Of a stretch of DNA of 64,000 nucleotides, positions 12,601 through 24,712 are shown piece by piece. Positions within the stretch are counted from its first letter, which is position 1, and each line of letters starts with the position of its first letter. Source of the DNA: Kappaphycus alvarezii (lineage: Eukaryota; Rhodophyta; Florideophyceae; Gigartinales; Solieriaceae). The position numbers were made by a program, and so were the translations under genes. The notes beneath the pieces were generated by a model. It searched no databases, was not told the origin of the DNA, and saw only the letters and a list, made by a program, of their open reading frames with translations. The stretch spans positions 62,001 to 126,000 of the forward strand of contig NADL03000666.1 in NCBI GenBank assembly GCA_002205965.3, given 5' to 3'.

Positions 12601-14099
12601 AAATACTCTAGAGCTAGTGATTTAGAACTGTATATATGTGGCTTGAACTATCCAAAGTCAATGAACTAAAAACGAGAAATGAATACGAAATACTTGGCCT
12701 AACGTCTAAGTTCTACCAAAGCCGAGACTAACACCTTGACTGTGGTATTCTTTGCACCTTGTTTAACCACCGGTTTTGTTCAACCCATACCATAACACTC
12801 ACAAATGTAGATATTCAAATCAACAAGGAATAGAAAAAAAGCTTGTAACATGAAATGGAGCAAAATGGGGCAAAGAAAAGATTCACTCAAATAAATGCGC
12901 GGTGAACGGGGAATAAACACGGTTCGGGAAGCAATTAAATGACCAAAGACGGCTTCAACCGGAAAAATCGTGTGAAAACAGTTAAGAGGTGAACTTAGTA
13001 CCTGTATTGTTGTACCTCTCTCGGTAAAAGGCGTCGAGTTCTGTGTAATACACCAATGTGTTGGTTACATCCAATAATTTATGTCCATTAAGATTCAGGT
13101 AAACTAAAGTAAATGCTCATAAAGTTCTTTACCCCAATTAAGTCGGTTTAAAGATCTTTGCAAAATTTGTTGGAGTGGATCTTTAAGCAAAATATGGTGA
13201 TATCTGGTTCTATTAGAGGCCTTTTCTGTGCAAATATCAGGCTAAGGAGAGTATTCTTACCATACTCGCCAGATAAATGCAGTTTCCTGAGAAAAGGTGC
13301 GTTTTTATATAGTAGAAAGACGTTAAGTCATTACATCGGTCCGTAAGTGAGCTTTTTTTACCAAAACTGGAGTGCATGAATTCCTCAAACGAGATATTGA
13401 ACAGCATTACATTTTACTACACATCACTCATCTGATTGCAGCCTTGTATCACCCACCGATCCTTTATTGCCGCTAGCCAATGTCGCCCCATGAATCTGGC
13501 TCTTTATATTCTTGCTCATAAGAGCACTGATTGCCATACTGCAACGGATGTGGTGCTCAAAGTAAAGTCATCTCGCAAGTTATCGGTCAAAGGCGGCCAA
13601 ATGACCCATTTAAATGTACGGTGCAGTCACATGCTGTATGTCTAAAATTTCTACTGCTCTAGTGAGCAGGAAAGAAAAGTGCAATACAAACTTCCCGGAG
13701 ACCTCCACAATATACGCAATATTTGATTTCAATAGATCATGAAGTAAAATGACTTTTTTCCTTAAAAAATGAAAACTAAAAAGTAGGTTTTTTATTCCCC
13801 CGGTTAACTTTTCCATTAAAAATAACATATTTTACGAAGAACGGATTGAAATTTAGAATTAGTCTGCACAAACATTTACGAAATGAATTTCTGAGCGCTT
13901 AAACATTAAAAAGCTTTCTATTTTATCTGTTTACCTACCATATACAGTAATGGTAAGCTATCAATCTTAATTTCAGGTTATTTTCAAAATTGGTCTCCGA
14001 TCCACTTAACTCTCTGTGGAAGCTACGATTTTCTCATCCGTAATATCTATGTGTGTCATTTGCCCTATTTTTCTCTTTTTGGTACCAAATCCTAGCCCA
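9648..14099. other. AT-rich intergenic DNA, nothing recognised
   Basis: Frames are short, AT-driven and without motifs on either strand. A minus-strand stretch at 9840-9975 has a passing leucine-rich look, which I did not accept. No RNA genes or element ends seen. Confidence 0.5.
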
Positions 14100-15050
14100 C
14101 AATCTCAGGTCGGGCGCAAGATGGGTCTAAGACGCAAGAGCCACCCTTGACGACTATCCAGTTCACGCATGTCGATTCATTGCTGCGTTTTGGGCAAGAG
14201 AAACTCGCCCACCTATTTGAGGGGAAGGCCTTCGATGATATAAGAAGTGTGAATAGGAGCACTTTGGCATTACGAATCCTTCGAGTGGATTCTGGGAAGC
14301 ACTTTCTTCCTCTTCAAACGGATCCCGGCTTAGATACCTACACTTTTTGACTCAAATTGCAAAGTTTAGTTGAAATTCTACTTCTGAGTACTACTATTCC
14401 GTCCTGCTTTAAAATTTAGCGAAGGAGATGCACGGAGGCCGTGGATGTTTCCTGTGATCCGGCACTATCCTGCGCCCATGAGTCCACCTGCGGGTGGCGG
14501 CATGACTCGCGAACATTTTTGTTTGCCGTAGATATCTCCAAGGGCGCCCGTCACAGTTCAGTTGAGCTCTTAAAAGTCGAACATTCAGCTCGCCCAGATA
14601 TCAAGACGCTTGAAGAAAACGAGTGTACAGACTATTATGATGTTGCCGTCATCCATACCTTGACCTTTTTCGCCCTTATCTTCGTTGTTTGATTCCCAAT
14701 TAAGATCTTTAACCACGCTCTTGTTGGTAAATAAACTCGCTTTGAAGAGCTAGTACGAAGAAAGTGTCTGCTTCAATTCCCTCCACTCTCCACAGTGAGG
14801 GCCTGGAACCAGGCTTTTTGGGAGTTCGTTAATGGTTTTGCGATGGAAGTTGCAGCATGCGAGTCTTTTCCGACTGCTGATGCTCGCCAAAAACTTTTCG
14901 CTCGTCACGCAGTAAGAATAGTCAAGAATAACTCCATATATGTATTCAAGGGAGTCCCGAGAGGTTCTATATGCCATAAACTGCATGCCCGTTCCATAAA
15001 TCCTCCGCTCCATGGGTATATCAGTCGCTAATTCGATTTTTTCCGTTAAC
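14100..15050 (+). other. GC-richer block with coding-like but unrecognised frames
   Basis: The composition changes abruptly from its AT-rich flanks, as in the LINE islands. Plus-strand frames read, in order, a 67-codon piece with LLRFGQEKLAHLFEGKAFDD (up to 14350), a cysteine-containing piece (14441-14692) and a piece with AWNQAFWEFVNGFAMEVAA (14795-15031). The first and third look like real protein sequence in residue make-up, but I cannot name a family. They may be exons of one gene or remains of a mobile element; no splice sites were convincing. Confidence 0.3.
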
Positions 15051-16203
15051 TTTTACTCAACCTCATGAACCATTCATAGTTCAAGAGCAAAAACCGACTC
15101 ATCACGGCTAATTTCAAAAATCAGTGATATTTTTATTAGTACTGCAGTGGGAAGCCAATAATTAAACCTTCAATCCAGAAATATAGACGATACTGAAGCT
15201 TTTGAAAATTTCCTCGTCTAAACTGTACTTTCAGCTAAGCTTGAAGTCTTTCTTTGCAACAATGTAAAGCACGCCGTCGCTTTCGATTTTTTCAGCCACA
15301 ATATGGACCATTCGGTTGCGTATTTTTGGAAAATCTCTGCATTGATCACACAGCAACAAATTTCGCTTCATGTTTTACCTTGTTGAAAAGATACTTACAT
15401 CAAAAAAGTTGCTGAACATAATTTGGACTCCTGCTTTTTCCGAATAGTAATTTTCAGGGAGCACAGAGCCGACCGAGCTAGTTCTCCGTGGTAATTCAAT
15501 CCCTATTCACTTTACGGTTGAGTAAATGGCCATCAAGATATAAATTTACAGTACTGGGCTTTTTGATAGATTATTTTCAGCGAAAAACTTCAATAATTCG
15601 AAGGTACGATTTGTCGGCTAGAATTCCCGAAGGTGGAGGATTGTTTCCTTCTGCAATCCGGTATCTTATTCTCCATTATCCTTTTCTTTCCCGAGCTGGA
15701 AAAAATTACATTCACTGTTCCTCTGAATGTTTTCGTATCAGAGAAAGAGACTGGGAAATGCATAGAAGCGTCGAAACATCGAAACAAGTCTATTTTTTAA
15801 ATAATACACTTTCGCTTGCATCCCGCATGCACTTTTCATGCCCCTGAAACATTTTATACCTTCCACAATTGATACGCTGCATCTGTCGCTCCGTATAATA
15901 ATTACAGCTAGAGCAAACCCTATATTGGAAATCTTCTCTAATCATTTGCATCTTTCAATAAACGACGAAATGGTCTAGCGTTCTTCAATTTTGAAGATAA
16001 AACCTTCTTACATAAAGTCTGCAATTAAAGCAATATTTCTTGAGAGTAGACTTCCAAATGTAGGCCTATTGTTTTTAAATAAAAAGTTCGCTAGGACATC
16101 AGAATTACCTCTATGCTTACTAATTTTAGATCAAACAACATATCTAAGCCCTCATTTTTATTTCCTGGTCATAAATAACATCATAAACACTAGCTATATG
16201 CTC
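15051..16203. other. AT-rich spacer with one unremarkable 119-codon frame
   Basis: A plus-strand frame (15488-15847) begins at a non-ATG codon and shows no motif. It overlaps another frame on the minus strand. I do not call a gene. Confidence 0.35.
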
Positions 16204-16581
16204 CTATACATGGCCCCAATATTGCTGAAACTCAAGGTATGCCAAACATTTTAGTGCAAATATTTCCATTGCTCCCTGTTCAGTATAAAATTGATCTCGG
16301 TAAGGTCTGAGAGAGCCGCTTTCGCTCCTAATGTCGTATCCCTCCTCGGATTCAATGGCATTCAAATTTAAATAATGCCCAATTTCTGTATGTGACAGTA
16401 GTTTCAGTGCGGAAGCTGCGTTTCCGGTGATAAAGGTGCTCATGTTTGGTCGGTGGTCTTGAAGAGCTAGAGGCAGAAGCTGTGGGCTGAAATTTAAGTA
16501 GTCCAGAGATGAACGCCAAATTTCGCACTTACCCGAGAATTCCTCCTTTGAATTGTGTATTCTGTCAAATTTTCGTCTTTG
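16204..16581 (-). other. Unrecognised open reading frame of about 125 codons (possible exon)
   Basis: The minus-strand frame is open from about 16581 to the stop at 16204, with an internal ATG at 16443 that would give 79 residues. The residues after and before the ATG look alike in composition and protein-like (LDYLNFSPQLLPLALQDH before it; LKLLSHTEIGHYLNL and GSLRPYRDQFYTEQGAMEIF after it), so the ATG may be internal and the frame an exon. Unusual length for this AT-rich DNA. No family recognised; no neighbouring exon found. Confidence 0.3.
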
Positions 16582-16599
16582 TCAAAGTACTGTTTTCGC

Positions 16600-19500
16600 T
16601 GCTTTTCGCTAGAATATTGAATGACGTTACATCTACCTTGATAGTTTTAATCAGCTTGAAAATTATAAAATATATACACTGTACTGGGTTATAAAATGGA
16701 ATGCATCAAACATTTCATTTGAAACCGCTTCTTTTTCTGTAGTTTTAAACAATATGGAAGACTATATTGAGCGCACAATCAAGAGTCTCAGAAGTATTAA
16801 AATTTTGATTCCATTTTAATCAGTTCGAAGTTGGTAAGAAGTTTCCGTGATAGTTCTCGCCATCCCTCAGAGGAGTGAAGGAAAGAAATTTTCTGGAATA
16901 TTTTTTATGTTTGACACATCGCCCAGTGTGCAACGAAGGCTGGTAAGGAAACAAAGCAAGCTATTAGTAGCACGGACAATAAATGCATCTAAGGCGAGTA
17001 GTTTCGATATAGAAATCGGAAGGGAGCCCTGTGTGCATGCTTGATGAATCAGCGTTTCATGTCTCATCCGCAGAGACATGCTTTTTTCATCCTTTTTGCA
17101 GTCATTCGCTTCGGCAAGTGCTAGATACCACTTATTACACACAGTTTATCCGTTAAAATGCTTTTTAATCTCTTCAACGGCCCAGCTGCTTCAAAAAGAG
17201 ATAAACCCTTTTATTGTAATTATTCATCAGCTGACACTAGTGAAGGCTTGCATTCATGCCTATGACAAGTTAAGCATGAAAAATCTTCATAGGCAAAGCT
17301 GCAGCTAAACTCTGACCGTTGGTTTCATGTACTGTACTTTTCCGAAGGATTGAGCTTATCTCTTTTCTGAAGGATTGAACTTATCTCTTTTGTGAAGGAG
17401 TAAAATCCCTCTCTAAACTGATATTTTTATTATCTAATTATAAGTAAATCACCTCTATCTCGATCGCTCTCCCCCTTTACTCTCTAAATCCTCTCTTTCT
17501 ACCACGTACTCTTCATCAGACTTAACATATTGTTGGCCTATACATTTTTGCTACTCTCTAATTTGGCCTACCGCTTCTGTAATTCTTTTCTTACTTCAAT
17601 TAAATCTCCCATTTCGTGCCCTTCGCTTCAATCACGTCTACCCCTTCTTTTCCTTAGCTTTCCTGTCTCGCTACGGTAACCCCTCACTCCGTGTAGGGAG
17701 AGAAGAAAAAGCAGGCGACTAAAAAAAAAATTAGTTTCAACTTCTGCCAGACTGATTCTTCGTCTTGCCGCTTGATTAAAATTATTGTCTCAGCACTAAT
17801 TCATTTTTTATTACGGCCCACCATTTTTTGCTTTATTTTCAACATTTCTTCTTTTTCTTTATCTTGCAGCCCGAACTTCTTCATTTCCTCGTTCTCCTTT
17901 TTTTCAAATCCGACTCATGTATCCAACTTGCTGTCTCGCAGACCACTTCTGGTTACAACAAAGAAAAACTATTTCCTTTGGCCTGCGGTTTCCTCATTTT
18001 CCTGGCTCAGTGTAGCATCTAACTGAAAACTTAATTATTCCAGTAGAAATTTCCATCTATGTCTTTAAGCGAAGTATAAATATCCCTCGAAAAGATCATT
18101 TCGTAGGCTACCTCCGCTTTCCACCCTAACGACTCACTTGAGCCCGGTCAGGTTCGCCTATGATATTTTGACAGCAAAAACGTTTCGCTGCCTCCTGTCA
18201 CGGATATCTAAAGCGAATAACTACCATCTGTTCATCTCGTATGCCTCAAGAATAGAATGTTGGCTGGGTCTTCGTGAGACGCTAGAGCAATTAATATTTT
18301 GGAATTTGGATGGGCTTGTTCCAATAAAGTTCCAGCCGCGTACAAAAAAAATCAGTTTTGACATAGATCGGGAGATCGTAGTCGAAATATATAAGAACTA
18401 GGGCGCTGTATAATTATTTCTGAAGGAACTGAAAATTTTCATCTCGATCTTTTAACTTATGAAATAAAATGTTCTTTTTCCGGTCTCTAAGAGGTTTAAC
18501 AACTAAAATTCAACCTATGATGAATATTCTATATTAGTTTTTGAGCCCCATAAATTTTTGAAGTTGTTCCTTTTTCGTATATTAGATCCACTACATGAGT
18601 GCTCATATCTTTTTGGGGTCTATGGTAAATGACAGGTGACATGTCAGGAGGCCCCAAAATTCTTTATCCATAAAGACATATTTTGATAATTTACAGAATA
18701 ATTTCTAGTTCTAGGATTCGATTAAGAAATTTCCTCCCATTTCATATTAAATGTAAAAATATCATCTAGATGAACTATAAAAATTCGTCTGAGATTTCTT
18801 TCAATATGTCTTTCATGAGATTCATACGGTTTCTCAGGCATCGATCAATCTATACAGTAAAAAAATATATTCAAGATGTCTGTATAGAGTTAGACCTGCT
18901 TTGAGAGGGAGGAAGATTCTAACAGTGTGATCTGAGCGAATCACATCCCCAGATACACTGTAAATAAGTTCTTGGATCCTTTTAGTTAAGTAATGGTATC
19001 ATCGATACTTGGCACGGGATAGTCAGTTTCCACGAGAAGCCTATTGGGTGTTCTTTAACCTGCACATATGAGCATAAGAGCCTTTCCTTAAAAATAGAGT
19101 ATTGAAGCTCCTCAAGGACTTTTGCATGGTCTAATTAAATCACTTTAAAACACCTCAATTATTTTGTTTCAAGGCTCCGCCGTTTCTTTTTGGAAAGTCT
19201 GTAGAGATATTTTTCTCTTTGCGTATTTCTCCAATTCAATGCATAACTTTCGTTTCGGAGGAATTTCATTCAAAACTTCTTCTGAGAATACATCGGTATA
19301 CACGGTAAGTAAGTTTTCGTAGTCCTTTTGTTATGATGCCGGGATAATTTGAGTTTATTGGTTTAAGAATTTCAGCTTAGGCGCCATATACTTTCTCTAA
19401 ATTATTAAATACTGAATTTTAGATGCGAAAGTTTCCATTAGTTTTTCATTTCCAGAGAATAACTGTTACAATTCTTTTATTTTAATTCTTTGATTACTTG

Positions 19501-20699
19501 CGTAGTCAATGATCGCTCCATGGACTTCAAACCACTATTTTCTCGAAATTTCATCATGCAACACCCATTTTCCAACTTTTGTGAATACAGGACCATTATA
19601 CATTGTAGATAAATTACTTTTCACCCAATCTGCGCCCTAATTAGTACTATTTTTCGGCCCTAAACGCCCATAGGTAGCTTCATATCTTTCTGTACTTATT
19701 TTTAGATCAGAAAGCTTGGAACATTCTTTCACTTATAGTATTTCCAAATGTTCGGTATCAGGTCGCTTGAATGGAGGTCAATCTGATCTTTGACTCCAAT
19801 ATCTGTTACACACTATAATATTTTTTTGAAATCATCATTGAATGCAGGAAAGTCTTCAACTTATTTCCTTACGAAACATCAAGACTCAAACGAGGCTTAT
19901 TCTCTTTACTCTCTCAAACAGATTGAGAGGGGAAGTGCTTACTTATATGTTTGAATTTTCTGTCCTTGGCCTTTCTTCGAAATGGTTGTCTAGTATTAAA
20001 AATGAATGTCCAAAACTCATGGGCAATAACATAAAGAGAGCCTGTTGAAATTCTCATGGAAGACCTTCCATCTTCTCCATAGATATGGTTCTGCATCTGC
20101 ACGCATTTGCTCCCAACGGAGCCTTCCCAACCAAAAGAACCTTTTTCCTCTTCTTTGTCGTACTTTTGGATTTATGGTGAGCCCCAAGCCACCAAAGTTG
20201 TTCCTGACTAACAAGAGCTCATTATGGAGGGTAATCGCTTTCCAAGCATCTTTATTGAGCTCTAAATGTCGGGCAAAATATTGAAGATGCCATTAAATAT
20301 ACTGCAATATCCTAATTTTCCATTTCTTCCTATTTGTCAATAAATCACAGGCTTGATATACATTTTATTGATCTCTTGAATTTTAAATAGCATTTGTGCA
20401 CTTCTTGCCTAAGAGTTAGTTAAACCAGCGAATTACCTGTGGGAGATGTAGAGTTCTAATCTCAGTTGATAAAATTTAAACAGTTGATGTTCTCTGGCGT
20501 AATGGTTTGGCGCAGGTCACGTCAGGTTTTCAATAGAAGCCCTGATTCAGATTCTTTACTGAACAATTTTTTCGTATCTAGAGAATGGCGGCTTTATAAG
20601 GGTCCTAATGCAAGTGATTGAGGAAATAGAATTAGTAAGATAATCACAGAACAAAATTCACAGACTCTTGACCATTATAATTACAAATCCTATTTTCCA
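16600..20699. other. AT-rich DNA, no gene recognised
   Basis: Holds a pyrimidine-rich stretch (about 17460-17700) and a short tandem repeat (17341-17412). The part nearest 20.7 kb might be the worn upstream half of the copia fossil, but I see no readable gag, protease or integrase core there. Confidence 0.4.
17341..17412. repeat. Short tandem repeat, about 26 bp x 2.7
   Basis: The unit GAAGGATTGARCTTATCTC plus a T-rich end occurs twice nearly exactly and begins a third, diverged time (17341-17412). No gene association seen. Confidence 0.6.
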
Positions 20700-22250
20700 T
20701 GCTCACAGGAAACTATGGGACACATGAACAGCTGAAATGGTATCAAATTGATCCGAACGGAGTTTAATGGTAACATTAAATTGCAAAACATCAAGCTTGA
20801 CCGCGCGGGGGTCAGTAGACTAAATTATGACCAAAATTTTACGCTTTTTAGTTGGATAAGTCTGAATAATTCTCCTTACGCATCCGAAAGCAGTGGTGCG
20901 GCCGAGCGTGTAATACGAGAACATTTGAATCGCATCCGAGTGCTGGTATTGGGGAAAAAGCCTCTGAATCTCCTTAGGGGAGAAGAGGTGAACTGCTATA
21001 AGTATCTTCGAGCCTGCACACATTCTTGAAGAATAAGAGGCAAAAATCCCATCCTTGTTTTGAATTCAAACACGAAGATCGACATCTCGCACATTCCTCA
21101 GTTCGCGAAAGAAGACTGCGCATATGAATATCGTTCAAATACACACTTCTAAAGAAAAATACTCCCAAGCACTGTGAGTGTCCATTTCGTAGCCATGGAG
21201 AGCGATGTTAGACTCTGCAGAATATTTTCTCCTTCGGTATTTACATTTATTCTCACTGGTGCAGGTTATTTCACCCTTTCAAGTCCAAAGAGCTGCCGAA
21301 TGTATAATTGCCATTAGTAGTAATCCGGAGGAAATTTAATATAAAGAACTTGAAGATAATCAAGCACAGTAACTAATGATTGCAGAAGGCATTGAAAAGG
21401 AACGGTTAGTTTCTGTACCAACCACCTCCATTATAATGGAAAATATGTTTTCCTATCGAAGAAAAGATGACGTGTCCTGGTCAATCGCGATATTTTAGAC
21501 AAGCATGCGAGGATGCAGGGTGGGTTGCAGCAGTGAGAATGGAATTCAACGCCCTCGTCAATCGCAGAACCTGGATCATCATCCGAAATACCGAAGAGAG
21601 GCGAAAAGTCCCGAAACTTTGATTTTTTCGTCTTAATCCCAAAGCAGATCGGGCTTTAAAAAATGTCGTGTATAGTTTACGGTAAGAAACATAGGTCGTA
21701 TTTAGGTTTTGATTTAGATAACACGAAAGCTACAGTAACCTCCTACAAACCCTATCTTCACGTTCTGATCGCATTAAACGCTGCTAACAATCTTTTCATG
21801 GAAGACGGAGATGCTCCTAGCGCCCAACTCTATGGCAAAGTGAGGCTCTATTTCTCGTAAAATTTCCAACAGACTCTTCATGTGTGTTTATCAATCTTGA
21901 GTACTTCGCGGACCTGTTTAATTTAGTATATACAACACTCAAAAGCCGGATATATGGATTTCACTATTGGATAGTGCTAAGCAGGAACATAGAATCTTAC
22001 TTCTCAATAGGAAGCCAAAATTTACTTCCATTGGGAAGGCGTCTACTTTCGAGTGATTTGACTCATCTCAGTTACTTCTTTTGTTATGGAAACATTTATG
22101 ACATGATCTAATAGAATTTGCAGTGCTGATGTTGTCTAAATGTTGGATCATCCACAGCGCTTCCGTACTGCCGGATGAAAATCGTATTTAATAATTCTGG
22201 CGGAGTATTGCGCCCACATCTTTGCACTCGAAGAAACTCCTCAGTCTAAA
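20700..22250 (+). mobile_element. Ty1/copia retrotransposon fossil
   Basis: Plus-strand fragments follow the copia pol order. At 20860-20980 an integrase-tail-like segment (SGAAERVIREHLNRIR) resembles the copia block around NGxAER. At 21480-21630 comes the characteristic start of the copia RT (an AW-type tryptophan, then MEFNALVNRRTW). At 21663-21860 comes the next RT part (SYLGFDLDNTKATVTSYKP and LYGKVR). Traces continue to about 22250. It is old and broken many times; no LTRs were recognised. Gag and most of integrase are not visible. Confidence 0.6.
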
Positions 22251-22340
22251 CTGAAATGAGACTTACTCCTGATTGTTGGGCCATAAGAAGAAATCTTTCA
22301 CTAAACTGCTGGTTATACGTCGAAAAAGGAACTTTTTCAA

Positions 22341-22486
22341 AGGGGAAAGGTTTGGGTGTTTTACTCTTGGAAGATGTATCGGGTCTATCCCATGGTTTTC
22401 CAGACTACCGCAATCAACTCAAAAAGGGTATACCGACACAGTAATGGGGAAGGAACTACGCTCCCTAAAATGCTACCTTCAGGCCT
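22341..22486 (-). mobile_element. LINE 3' end fragment (tail copy, minus)
   Basis: About 145 bp nearly identical, in opposite orientation, to 31131-31280. On the minus strand it starts in the last codons of the RT frame (GGCCTGAAGGTAGC) and ends in the family tail with CATCTTCCAAGAG, TAAAACACCCAAACC and TTTCCCC. The 5' part is missing, typical of LINE truncation. Confidence 0.65.
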
Positions 22487-22559
22487 TTTTCAAATGACTC
22501 TTGGGTATGGTCGAAAGTGAGTATTGTTGGGTCCAACGAGAGCAAACGGTGCTTGAGTG

Positions 22560-22720
22560 CATGGGGAAAGGTTTCGGTGTTTTACTCTTGGAAGACATAT
22601 CCGATCTGGATTACGCTGTTTGCTCTCTTTCGCAGCGAATAATTCGAAAAACTGTAGATTGACTGATGTGCTACATGGTGTGAATGGTGCGGCGCTGGTT
22701 CCTTTACTCATTAGACTGCG
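22560..22720 (-). mobile_element. Second LINE 3' tail, same orientation
   Basis: On the minus strand 22611-22562 repeats the tail: GATCGGATATGTCTTCC, then GTAAAACACCGAAACC and TTTCCCC. It lies upstream of the tail at 22341 in the same direction, so two tails are stacked. The sequence above it (to 22720) is not readable as the RT frame. Confidence 0.5.
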
Positions 22721-24712
22721 AAGCCAATGTTGAAGCTTGGCAAGATGCCCTTCGAGGGACGGTGCCGGATACTGCAGATGATCTCAGTTTCGGCAAGAGC
22801 CGCGTTAACCACGTAAGGTTTCCGTCGAGAGGAACGCATGTGCATACAGTGTCTTTTTTGTGAGAAAGAATGTATTACAGGCTAAAGTGCGCCTAGTCGA
22901 GCACGCGGAAACTGTAACGCGTGTGATGACAGAACGTACACCGACCATAAAAGAGGGAACTCTCACTTAGCCAATATATTACCGAAAATTTTCCCCCTTA
23001 GCCAATCGGAGACTCTTTCAAGTCCTAACGACCTGATCCCTAAGCTCTCGACTTCCGCTTCCACTCGTTCACCTTCGGCTCGCTCGACACACCCTTCCCG
23101 GCCACCATCCGCCTTCTCGAAGACTATGTCCCCCACCGTTACCACACGACCGACGACGCATCTACCATGGTCTCAGCACGGTCAATTTGTTCGTCGTCGG
23201 CGCAGGCCGCCGTTTCCCGTGATCCACTGCATCCGGCTGAAACACTATCACTCAACCGGTTAGCTCAGTCCCGGTCAGTGTATCCTGCAGAAAACATATG
23301 ATGTCAATAGAAACAACTTACATGCATGATGCAGTTTGTAGCAACAGTTCGTAACTGTAATAGTAGGTTGAACTGTATAGCATTATCTGACGAGTCACTA
23401 CTGTTCACTACAGTATTTTTTCGGCAGCAGATATACAGTACAAACCGTCGTTTTCGTTCCTTTCTTGATTGCAGTAAAGCTGTAATGGTATTCACGATAG
23501 ACCTACCACATCTTCCACACGCCGAACCGCACTTTTAAACAGTAAAGAACCAAATTGACTTTTACCCAAAAATTCCGCGGCAATAGAAATTATTACACGC
23601 TAAACAACTCTTTTTGTTCAGAACTGTACCAGGAGCCTGCGGCCAATAACCGGCGACCGGCGAATGACGGTTTACATACGCAGTAGCCTCTTGGCATGAC
23701 AGGACAGGACAGTAGTTTTCTTCCAAATACCGTACAGTACGCAATCATTCATGACAGGACTGTAGTATCTACTGTACTTTTTCCCAAACTGTATATCATA
23801 GGTTTAATCAAAATATCATCTAACGTGTATCTCCGGAACACGTTGCTGCTTTGTAAGCTGAACTTGATGATGTTCTACTGTACTGTACGTAGGTAATGAT
23901 ACTGTGGGTCGGTCAGTTTCCTGGGCATATTTCATTTCTTCGAACAAGACCAGACTATGGTAATCTGAAAATGGGTGGGTATAAGCCGGTGGCGTCTGTC
24001 ATTGTCTGCGTGAACGGTAACGTTTAAATCTAGAGCATTAGGTTTCTGTACACGTACTGGAATGTTTTCATTGTACAGTACAGTGAATTACGCGCCATTA
24101 TGTTGATAAGTATTGCCGGCTGGTAGCCTGCAAGGGCCAAATTTGCTCTCAATCCAACGATTTGTGGTCTTCCACTGGACCGTGCAGTAGTTCGGTTTAC
24201 AGAAGTAAATTGGTCCCTAGTGCAGTACCCAACCATTTGATCAAGAGTTGATCACCACAAATCGAATCACAGGAAGCAAAAATATTCGCAAACGAATGAC
24301 AGATTGATAGTAAAATACAGTATCTACAGTACGCCAATCGAAATACGTACTATGCAACAGGGTGGTTTAGGGATTATGTTAGAAAACACCTGAGGGCCGA
24401 ACCGGTTAACGAAAAACCAGCACATCAGTAGCCCAACTGTACCCCTCTATGATTGTTCGACAGCTAATGCCCCAGGGTCCTCTTGAATTTGTATCCTGCA
24501 TGCGTAGCTCACGCCCTCGCTCCACGCACTTCGCCTGGCGCCTGCAATGCAGCTTTGTCAATCAACCGTAATTTAAGCAGTCCTCCTGCGCTCGCCGTCT
24601 CTCCCTCAATCTTTAACAGCTCCCAACAACAACTCAAGATCAACTATCTGGCATAAGTCTTATCAAGTCCGCACAGTATCAAGTATCAATTCTCACTCCA
24701 GCAACTAACCTC
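22721..24712. other. Intergenic DNA upstream of the haloperoxidase, rich in TACAGTAC words
   Basis: More GC-balanced than the flanks. Contains a C-rich stretch (22960-23250) with no recognisable protein, and from 23430 many copies of TACAGTAC/GTACAGTA (for example near 23437, 23731, 23771, 23880, 24078, 24325). The last 200 bases before 24713 are pyrimidine-rich without ATG in frame, as in a 5' untranslated leader. Confidence 0.5.

Noticed and set aside
22963-23250. C-rich stretch with a plus-strand frame
   Set aside because: Low-complexity Ser/Pro/Thr composition and no start or motif; not called.
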